A stretch of DNA of 10,800 bases from Chloroflexota bacterium (GTDB lineage Bacteria > Chloroflexota > Dehalococcoidia > Dehalococcoidales > Fen-1064), in assembly GCA_026389745.1 (NCBI GenBank), contig JAPLHG010000108.1, forward strand, positions 1 through 10,800. The letters run 5' to 3'. Of the stretch, positions 6,286-10,800 are shown piece after piece (positions within the stretch are counted from its first letter, which is position 1; each line of letters begins with the position of its first letter). The position numbers and the translations under genes were made by a program. The notes below the pieces were generated by a model. That model did not search any database. It had not been told where the DNA came from and worked only from the letters and a program-made list of their open reading frames with translations.

Positions 6286-7515
6286 TTAGTTTGGTGTTTG
6301 CTTACTGAATAGACTCTTGATGCGTGATACCAGATTAAGAATTCCAGTACTAAAACCACCAGTCTGTGTTTTGACAGTACCTTTGGGTTTTGTACCCCAG
6401 AGCAAGAGACCGACTGCAGTTGAATATGCCGGGTCAGTCAGTTGGTCACTGATGCCATAGACGTTTAGCGGTGTACCGACCCTCACCGGCATTTTTAGAA
6501 CGTCTCTACCTAGGATATCGATGCCTGCTAGATTGGCGCTACCACCAGTGAGTACCAATCCACCAGGTACCAGCGCATCCTGCTCACCACGCGGTAGTTC
6601 CAGAATGATGAGTCTCAATATCTCCTCCATACGAGCGCGGATAATGTCACACAACCCCTGATAGGAAATATTGTGGCCGTTTTGAGCAATAGAATCATTG
6701 TCTGCTTTGCCTTCGTATACCGGGATAGCGGTGCCATACTTTTTCTTCATCTCTTCGGCAATTTCAAATGGCAACCCAAGCCCGATGGCAATATCCCTGG
6801 TCATCTGGTAACCGGCGACAGGTACAACAGCCGTATGCCAGATACTGCCATCCTTGAAGACGGAAATATCGGTCGTGCCGCCACCGATGTCAGCCATTAT
6901 AACACCTACCTGTTTGTCATCCCCGGTCAGGACTGCTTCACTACTGGCTAACGCCTCGAAGACAAGGTCCTCGACATCAACCCCCACCCCACGGATGCAT
7001 TTGACCAGGTTCTGAACTGAGGAAACAGCCGCAGTGATGACATGCGTTTCCGCATCCAGCTTGAAACCGTGCATCCCGACAGGATTCTGAACACCTTCTT
7101 GTCCATCGACCGCATAACTACGCGGGATGATGTGCAGAAGTCTTTGCTCAGCAGCCATTTTGAAGCTCTGAGCATTCTGCAATACCCTGCGCAAATCATC
7201 GGGGCGTACCAGACGGTCATTGCGCGTTACCGCAATCACACCCCGATTGTTCTGCCCGTTAATGTGGCGTCCGGTAACACCAACATAGGCAGAATCCACC
7301 CTGTAGCCACTGGACTGTTCCGCTCTCTTCACTGATTCACGGATAGTTTCCTTGGCTTCATTGATGTTGACTACCATCCCCTTGTGCATTCCCTTAGAAG
7401 GCACAACCCCAACCCCGGCGACGCGCATCCGGCCTGCATCGTCTACCTCAGCAATGAGAGTACAAACCTTGGTAGTACCAACATCGATTGCTGAAATCGT
7501 TTTTCTTTTGCCCAT
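6286..7515 (-). CDS. ftsA: Cell division protein FtsA
   Basis: FtsA is the actin-like ATPase that anchors FtsZ filaments to the membrane. The 409 residues show the actin-fold phosphate-1 loop AIDVGTTKV (9-17), the SHS2 (1C) subdomain unique to FtsA (about 84-165), the phosphate-2 loop ADIGGGTTDISVF (208-220), and the adenosine motif VLTGGSANLAG (321-331). After a short linker, the C-terminal GILNLVSRIKSLFSK (391-405) is an amphipathic helix typical of the membrane-targeting sequence. The ATG at 7515 has GAGGAGG eight bases upstream. It lies between rsmH (60 bases) and ftsZ (45 bases), all on one strand, so it is presumably co-transcribed from the mraZ promoter. No missing motif. Confidence 0.96.
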   Translation of the reverse strand: MGKRKTISAIDVGTTKVCTLIAEVDDAGRMRVAGVGVVPSKGMHKGMVVNINEAKETIRESVKRAEQSSGYRVDSAYVGVTGRHINGQNNRGVIAVTRNDRLVRPDDLRRVLQNAQSFKMAAEQRLLHIIPRSYAVDGQEGVQNPVGMHGFKLDAETHVITAAVSSVQNLVKCIRGVGVDVEDLVFEALASSEAVLTGDDKQVGVIMADIGGGTTDISVFKDGSIWHTAVVPVAGYQMTRDIAIGLGLPFEIAEEMKKKYGTAIPVYEGKADNDSIAQNGHNISYQGLCDIIRARMEEILRLIILELPRGEQDALVPGGLVLTGGSANLAGIDILGRDVLKMPVRVGTPLNVYGISDQLTDPAYSTAVGLLLWGTKPKGTVKTQTGGFSTGILNLVSRIKSLFSKQTPN

Positions 7516-7575
7516 TGTTTGTTCCTCCTCGGTGAATTTTATTTTGTCCCTTTTGGGTAATTATCTTCTTAACTC

Positions 7576-8571
7576 TTAATTAAGAGAGAGACCCCTTGTT
7601 TTGAAATCAGGCATTTTACTTTTATTATGCCCTGTCGGTCCGTTGTTATCGATGCATTCCGCAATCCGCATGCGCGCACTACGACTGCGCGGGTTCAGTT
7701 CCAGTTCTTCTTCGGAGGGAGTGATTACTTTTTTGTTTATCAGTTTTAGACTTGCTTTATGTCCGCACTGACAGACAGGTATTCTTAGAGGACACAGGCA
7801 GTCTCGGGATTCACGTCGCATAAAGTGTTTGACAATACGGTCTTCTAGAGAGTGGTAGCTGATTACCACCAATCGACCGCCAAAACCGAGCAATTCAACG
7901 GTTTTTCTCAGGGCTTCTTCGAGATGCTCCAATTCCTGATTGACAGCAATACGTAGTGCCTGGAAGGTCTTCGTGGCGGGATGAATCCTGCCCCTTCTGC
8001 CACCAACTGCCTCTTCAACCACAGCGGCAAGTTGGAGAGTAGTCTCGATTGGTCTTGTCTGTACAATACAGCGGGCTATTCTATAACTGTTATCTTCTTC
8101 GCCGTAACTTCTGATTAGATTGGCTAAATCAACCTCGGAGTATGTATTTACGATATCAGCGGCGGTGATTTCTTGATTGGGATTGAAGCGCATATCCAGC
8201 ACCGCTTCATGCTGGAAACTGAAACCACGCGGATCATCACTCAATTGCAAAGACGATAAGCCGAGGTCTAAAAGAATGCCATGAACGGGATAAAAATTAT
8301 AACGATGACAAATATCATCCAGGTTTACGAAATTATCATTAACCAAAAGAGTGGAATTGGTAAAGCGTGAGAGACTGATAGTAGCGGTTCGGATTGCTTC
8401 GGGGTCAGCATCGATGCCCAGAAGTTGCCCACCCGGCGAGCTGTGTTCCAGGATTGCCATCGCATGCCCACCGCCACCCAGAGTACAATCGATATAGCGC
8501 CCTCCGGGTTGAACAGCAAGCGCTGTGATGACTTCCTTGAGCAATACTGGTTTGTGGGCGACCGATAACAC
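7576..8571 (-). CDS. rsmH: 16S rRNA (cytosine-N4)-methyltransferase RsmH (MraW)
   Basis: RsmH uses S-adenosylmethionine to methylate N4 of C1402 in the decoding centre of 16S rRNA. In its 331 residues the opening AHKPVLLKEV, the SAM-binding YIDCTLGGGGHAMAIL and LLGIDADPEA, the GILLDLGLSSLQLSDDPRGFSF block, and GRLVVISYHSLEDRIVKHFM are all conserved. A cysteine cluster (CLCP, CQCGH) near residue 270 is common in the family. The start is GTG 8571, with AAGGAG seven bases upstream. That site overlaps the mraZ stop codon (TAAGGAG), which suggests coupling with mraZ. In walled bacteria ftsL, ftsI and mur genes follow; here ftsA follows directly. Confidence 0.96.
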   Translation of the reverse strand: MLSVAHKPVLLKEVITALAVQPGGRYIDCTLGGGGHAMAILEHSSPGGQLLGIDADPEAIRTATISLSRFTNSTLLVNDNFVNLDDICHRYNFYPVHGILLDLGLSSLQLSDDPRGFSFQHEAVLDMRFNPNQEITAADIVNTYSEVDLANLIRSYGEEDNSYRIARCIVQTRPIETTLQLAAVVEEAVGGRRGRIHPATKTFQALRIAVNQELEHLEEALRKTVELLGFGGRLVVISYHSLEDRIVKHFMRRESRDCLCPLRIPVCQCGHKASLKLINKKVITPSEEELELNPRSRSARMRIAECIDNNGPTGHNKSKMPDFKTRGLSLN

Positions 8572-8582
8572 CTTTCGGCTCC

Positions 8583-9008
8583 TTAATGTTTTTCAATGGT
8601 TTCAATGATTTGCCATGCCTGTGCAAGACTATTGGTTTTTTCCTCTTCCCACAATTGCTTATCCCATATCTCAAGGTAAGTATTGTCTCCCGCAATCACA
8701 ACTTCCTCAGTAATGCCGGCATACTGTCTGAGAGGAGCAGGTAGAGCAATTCTGCTCTGCCCATCGAGATTCAGACGGAAGGCGGTAGAGAAAAGTGCCC
8801 GGTTCAATTTCCGCATTTTGCTTGATGCGATGGTACCGGTGGGTAAGCTTTCTGAAATTTTCCCCCATTCGGCAGGAGTGTAAGCAAAGATACATTTTTC
8901 AGGTCCCGGAACGAGTATAATGCCGTCCTTCAATTCTACACGGAACTTCGGAGGAACCGGCACTCTACCTTTATCATCTAGCTTGTAATCGTATTCGCCT
9001 AGAAACAT
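8583..9008 (-). CDS. mraZ: Transcriptional regulator MraZ
   Basis: MraZ is a double-AbrB-fold DNA-binding protein that binds direct repeats upstream of its own operon and represses the division cluster. From ATG 9008 it has 141 residues and begins with the family's standard MFLGEYDYKLDDKGRVPVP. The two swapped-hairpin AbrB-like repeats are marked by DDKGRVPVPPKFR (near residue 10) and LDGQSRIALPAPLRQYAG (near residue 80). A ribosome site AAGGGG lies five bases upstream. The frame extends to an ATG at 9050, but that codon falls at the predicted transcription start and adds non-conserved residues, so I reject it. It is first in the minus-strand mraZ-rsmH-ftsA-ftsZ operon. Confidence 0.95.
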   Translation of the reverse strand: MFLGEYDYKLDDKGRVPVPPKFRVELKDGIILVPGPEKCIFAYTPAEWGKISESLPTGTIASSKMRKLNRALFSTAFRLNLDGQSRIALPAPLRQYAGITEEVVIAGDNTYLEIWDKQLWEEEKTNSLAQAWQIIETIEKH

Positions 9009-9022
9009 TTCGACCCCTTGTT

Positions 9023-9056
9023 CACACCTTTCCCCACTAAATCCCAACATCTACCA
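9023..9056 (-). promoter_or_regulatory. MraZ-binding repeats (four at 10-bp spacing)
   Basis: On the minus strand, TGGT (9056-9053), TGGG (9046-9043), TGGG (9036-9033) and TGTG (9026-9023) recur with exact 10-bp periodicity. Known MraZ sites are TGGGN repeats separated by five bases, i.e. the same 10-bp period. Two copies are perfect and the flanking two are one-base variants. They sit between the -10 element and the mraZ ribosome site, where bound MraZ would block initiation. Confidence 0.75.
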
Positions 9057-9084
9057 TTTTCGCACATAACATAATAATTGTCAA
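9056..9084 (-). promoter_or_regulatory. Promoter of the mraZ-rsmH-ftsA-ftsZ operon
   Basis: On the minus strand, TTGACA (9084-9079, a perfect -35) is followed by a 17-bp spacer and GAAAAT (9061-9056, 4 of 6 to the -10 consensus). Transcription would start near 9049, about 40 bases before ATG 9008. A-tracts upstream of the -35 (revcomp of 9099-9116) may help polymerase binding. Confidence 0.6.
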
Positions 9085-9164
9085 TAGCGCAGGCACGATT
9101 TTTTTCGGTTTTTGAAGGTATATTTTCATTGGGTTGTTCTGTCAAGGAGAATCTTTCAAGCGAA

Positions 9165-9233
9165 TGTCATTGCGAGGAGGATGCCTCAGGCGGACGAATG
9201 AAATAAGTTCCTCAGGAACGACGGGGCAATCTC
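9165..9233. repeat. Dispersed-repeat-like element (TCATTGCGAGG...GCAATCTC)
   Basis: The element opens with TGTCATTGCGAGGAGG and closes with ACGGGGCAATCTC. This is the same framework as the short intergenic repeat 'TCATTGCGAGGAGC...GCGACGAAGCAATCTC' that I know from many bacterial genomes. The ends pair through ATTGC/GCAAT. Between them lie GCCTCAGGC (9183-9191) and the perfect palindrome GTTCCT-C-AGGAAC (9207-9219). Only one copy is in this window, so its repeat status rests on memory of the family. Confidence 0.5.
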
Positions 9234-9305
9234 TGGTTTCATATTGCAGCGGTTATCAGGAATAAGCCAGGCCGTTATTATCGCATAACGACCCGCCCCC
9301 AAGAC

Positions 9306-9328
9306 CCCCCGCCCTAATAGGGCGGGGG
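9306..9328. repeat. GC-rich 10-bp hairpin
   Basis: CCCCCGCCCT (9306-9315) and AGGGCGGGGG (9319-9328) pair perfectly around AAT. No T-run follows on either strand, so it is not a standard terminator. The right arm can alternatively pair with CGCCCCC at 9294-9300, and CGTTAT just after it (9329-9334) is complementary to ATAACG upstream, so two folds compete. Confidence 0.6.
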
Positions 9329-9452
9329 CGTTATACAAGAAGAAGGGCGAAGGTCCTTCCTCTTCTGGAACTCCTACCCCGAATCACCCAGATTACAATT
9401 AATCTATTCATGTAACAAGCAAATGTAAACAGTACTTTTTTGCGCAATAAGT

Positions 9453-9481
9453 TTCACAAATGCCCGTATCTGTGATACAAT
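9453..9481 (+). promoter_or_regulatory. Putative promoter of trmD-rplS
   Basis: TTCACA (9453-9458, 5 of 6 to the -35 consensus), a 17-bp spacer and TACAAT (9476-9481, 5 of 6 to the -10 consensus) would start RNA near 9488, about 44 bases before ATG 9532. The spacer boundaries also contain TCACA (9454-9458) and TGTGA (9471-9475), an inverted pair. Confidence 0.55.
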
Positions 9482-9531
9482 AAAATCTCTGGTGAATGTA
9501 AAACTCACATAATTTTGGGACACATCTGGCA

Positions 9532-9744
9532 ATGCAAATCTTTATTTTAACTCTTTTCCCGGAGATGTTTGAGGGTCCTTTTAACTGTGGTCTTTTTCAG
9601 AAAGCCGTAGAAAAGGGCGTGGTGAAAGTGGAGATTCGTAATATCCGCGATTATACTCACGATAAGCACCACACTACCGATGATGCTCCTTATGGCGGAG
9701 GCCCAGGAATGATCATAGAGGCTTTGCCTGTGATCAGGGCATAA
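9532..9744 (+). CDS. trmD: tRNA (guanine37-N1)-methyltransferase TrmD, N-terminal part (frameshifted)
   Basis: TrmD methylates N1 of G37 in tRNAs to prevent frameshifting during translation; it is a SAM-dependent trefoil-knot (SPOUT) enzyme. This frame gives the first 69 residues with the standard opening MQIFILTLFPEMFEGP, the DYTHDKHHTTDDAPYGGGPGM block (about 40-60) and EALPVIR, then alanine and a stop. The rest of the protein is in the frame reached by a -1 shift near 9736-9741, so one base is missing or two were gained; losing one G from the GGG run would be the simplest case. The two parts together make about 230 residues, close to the family norm. The ATG at 9532 has only a weak ribosome site. 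Confidence 0.9.
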   Translation: MQIFILTLFPEMFEGPFNCGLFQKAVEKGVVKVEIRNIRDYTHDKHHTTDDAPYGGGPGMIIEALPVIRA

Positions 9745-10223
9745 AAACAGAGCTTTCTCAAAAAGATAATGTAAATAATGTACCTGTGATTTTGCTCACT
9801 CCCCGCGGTCGGCTTTTAACTCAGGAGATGTCCAAAGAGCTGACAAAGTACAGCCACCTGATTCTGATTTGCGGTCAGTATGAGGGAGTGGACGAAAGAG
9901 TTCACGAACATCTAGCCACTGATGAAATCAGCATCGGCGATTATGTTCTCAGCGGCGGTGAGTTAGCCGCTATGGTCGTCGTCAATGCGGTGGCGAGACT
10001 TTTGCCCGGCTTCGTCGGCTCACCGGAATCATTAATAACCGAATCTCACACCGATGGATTACTGGAATATCCCCAGTACACCCGTCCCCCGAAGTTCCGC
10101 AACTGGGAGATACCCGAAGTCCTCCTTTCCGGAAACCATGCCCAAATCGCTCAGTGGCGCCATGAACAATCTATTATTCGTACTTTGAAGTGCCGACCTG
10201 ATATGATAAAGAAGGCTAACTAG
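9738..10223 (+). CDS. trmD: TrmD, C-terminal part (separated by frameshift)
   Basis: This frame continues TrmD with GIKTELSQKDNVNNVPVILL, then TPRGRLLTQ, ICGQYEGVDERV (residues 114-125 of the joined protein), DEISIGDYVLSGGELAAMVV (the knot that binds SAM), DGLLEYPQYTRPP with D175 equivalent to the catalytic Asp of E. coli TrmD, and the C-terminal tRNA-binding helices. CGQYEG has Gln where CGRYEG is commoner. The frame has no good start of its own (a GTG at 9786 would drop residues before the knot), so it is not an independent gene. rplS begins 65 bases downstream. Confidence 0.88.
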   Translation, partial: GIKTELSQKDNVNNVPVILLTPRGRLLTQEMSKELTKYSHLILICGQYEGVDERVHEHLATDEISIGDYVLSGGELAAMVVVNAVARLLPGFVGSPESLITESHTDGLLEYPQYTRPPKFRNWEIPEVLLSGNHAQIAQWRHEQSIIRTLKCRPDMIKKAN

Positions 10224-10287
10224 TGCTGTGAAAAAACATGGTAAATTAAGATTATATCAACCACAGTAAAACAGGAGTTTGATAAAA

Positions 10288-10710
10288 ATGAAAATCACCG
10301 AACTGACCGGCGTCAAACCGAATCCGAATGTCCCGGCTCTCTCACCCGGTGATACCGTCAAAATAGGTATCAAAGTCAAAGAGGGTGATAAGGAACGTAT
10401 TCAGTCATTCCAGGGCGTCGTCATCCGAATACGAAATGGTGATGCCGGTGGCTCTTTCACCGTCAGGCGTGTTGCTTACGGCATAGGCGTAGAGCGTACC
10501 TTCCCCATGGCTTCTCCCCTTCTGGAAAAAGTACAGATCATCCGTCATGGTAAAGTACGCCGCGCCAAGCTTTATTACTTGCGTGGACTTAGTGCCAAGA
10601 AGGCCCGTATTAAGGAAAAGCGTTTCCCTAAGGAATTCGAGGAGGCATTGGTACCAACTCCGGAACCAGAGCAGACACCAGAGCAAACACCAGAGCAAAC
10701 GCAGGCATAG
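10288..10710 (+). CDS. rplS: 50S ribosomal protein L19
   Basis: L19 sits at the interface of the two ribosomal subunits. The 140-residue product has the family blocks PALSPGDTVKIG, RIQSFQGVVIRIRNGDAGGSFTVR, GIGVERTFPMASPLLEKVQI and KVRRAKLYYLRGLSAKKARIKEK. The ATG at 10288 follows an AGGAG site (10273-10277) by ten bases; a TTG at 10279 nearly abuts that site and is rejected. Typical L19 has about 115 residues; the extra C-terminus carries a PEQT repeat from a 12-bp tandem repeat. The pair trmD-rplS is conserved in bacteria, but rpsP and rimM, usually upstream, are absent here. Confidence 0.96.
   Translation: MKITELTGVKPNPNVPALSPGDTVKIGIKVKEGDKERIQSFQGVVIRIRNGDAGGSFTVRRVAYGIGVERTFPMASPLLEKVQIIRHGKVRRAKLYYLRGLSAKKARIKEKRFPKEFEEALVPTPEPEQTPEQTPEQTQA
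10666..10701 (+). repeat. 12-bp tandem repeat, three copies, in the rplS 3' end
   Basis: Three head-to-tail copies (10666-10677, 10678-10689, 10690-10701) read CCAGAGCAGACA, CCAGAGCAAACA and CCAGAGCAAACG. They encode a PEQT-type repeat in the L19 tail. The unit is a multiple of three, so copy-number change would keep the frame. Confidence 0.9.
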
Positions 10711-10731
10711 CTAGCAGTCACCTGCGTAAGT

Positions 10732-10783
10732 CCCCATCCTAGAAGAGCCCCTTCTCCCTTGAGGGGAGAAGGTTAGGATGAGG
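10732..10783. repeat. Two-tier hairpin after rplS, dispersed-repeat type
   Basis: The inner arms CCTTCTCCC (10750-10758) and GGGAGAAGG (10764-10772) enclose a 5-base loop. The outer arms CCCCATCCTA (10732-10741) and TAGGATGAGGG (10774-10784) pair with one bulge. The wording (CTCCCTTGA...GGGAGAAGG, then TTAGGATGAGGGTG) matches the 'CCCTCTCCCTTGA...GAGGGTTAGGGTGAGGGT' intergenic repeat I know from many bacterial genomes. No T-run follows within the window, so a terminator role for trmD-rplS is possible but not shown. Confidence 0.6.
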
Positions 10784-10800
10784 GTGAAATTGTGATACCC

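Larger units (their letters stand above)
9085..9531. other. Hairpin-rich divergent spacer between mraZ and trmD
   Basis: About 450 bases with no gene that I can support on either strand. From left to right it holds poly-T tracts (9099-9116), a TCATTGCGAGG-type repeat with internal palindromes (9165-9233), a GC-rich hairpin (9306-9328), an imperfect purine/pyrimidine hairpin (about 9341-9366) and the trmD promoter (9453-9481). I saw no tRNA, and no recognisable tmRNA, SRP or RNase P RNA core. Confidence 0.6.

Noticed and set aside
9009..9050. Longer start for mraZ at ATG 9050
   Set aside because: It falls at the predicted transcription start, adds non-conserved residues and overlaps the MraZ repeats; ATG 9008 has a good ribosome site and the family's MFLGEY start.
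9306..9334. GC-rich hairpin as a terminator
   Set aside because: No T-run follows on either strand and no gene ends close by on either side.
9724..9750. Programmed ribosomal frameshift in trmD
   Set aside because: No slippery heptamer, no internal ribosome-site-like stimulator and no obvious downstream pseudoknot at the shift point; a base error or mutation is simpler.
1..10800. CRISPR arrays, tRNA or rRNA genes, transposases, prophage or defence genes
   Set aside because: Read through on both strands and saw none; all sizeable conserved frames are assigned to housekeeping genes or the NYN protein.

Overview
The window is a stretch of bacterial chromosome made almost entirely of housekeeping genes. 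The gene set points to Chloroflexota, most likely a Dehalococcoidia-like lineage. It combines an adenosylcobalamin-dependent (class II) ribonucleotide reductase under NrdR with a division cluster reduced to mraZ-rsmH-ftsA-ftsZ, with no ftsL, ftsI, ftsW or mur genes. That is what one expects of an organism that divides with FtsZ but lacks a peptidoglycan wall. The assignment is an inference from gene content and order, not from a marker-gene search.

Layout. Positions 1-520 hold the 3' end of an unrecognised gene and then a wrecked region: the N-terminal quarter of an ABC transporter ATPase joined to what looks like the C-terminal tail of a CARDB-type beta-sandwich surface protein. An acpS gene follows on the plus strand and converges on, and overlaps, a NYN-domain ribonuclease-like gene. 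Reading leftward on the minus strand, nrdR, nrdJ and the NYN gene form one operon (4664 to 873). Its promoter is clear: a consensus -35, an 18-bp spacer filled by a near-perfect NrdR box, and a second NrdR box 32 bp downstream. Upstream of that, also on the minus strand, mraZ-rsmH-ftsA-ftsZ (9008 to 5082) is read from a promoter followed by four MraZ-type repeats at exact 10-bp spacing, and it ends at an intrinsic terminator near 4900-4940. A 450-base hairpin-rich spacer separates mraZ from the divergent trmD-rplS pair on the plus strand.

Two essential genes are broken as written. ftsZ carries a 7-bp tandem duplication that shifts the frame after codon 265. trmD has lost one base (or gained two) near 9736-9741, shifting the frame after codon 69. 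In both cases the two halves together restore a full-length, well-conserved protein. The lesions are therefore either recent or, quite plausibly, assembly or sequencing errors.

I found no CRISPR array, transposase, tRNA, rRNA or recognisable defence or biosynthetic system. The most informative non-coding signals are the NrdR-box promoter and the MraZ-box array. The least explained are the perfect 18-bp hairpin after ftsZ, the repeat-rich spacer upstream of trmD, and the operon link between the NYN protein and ribonucleotide reductase.
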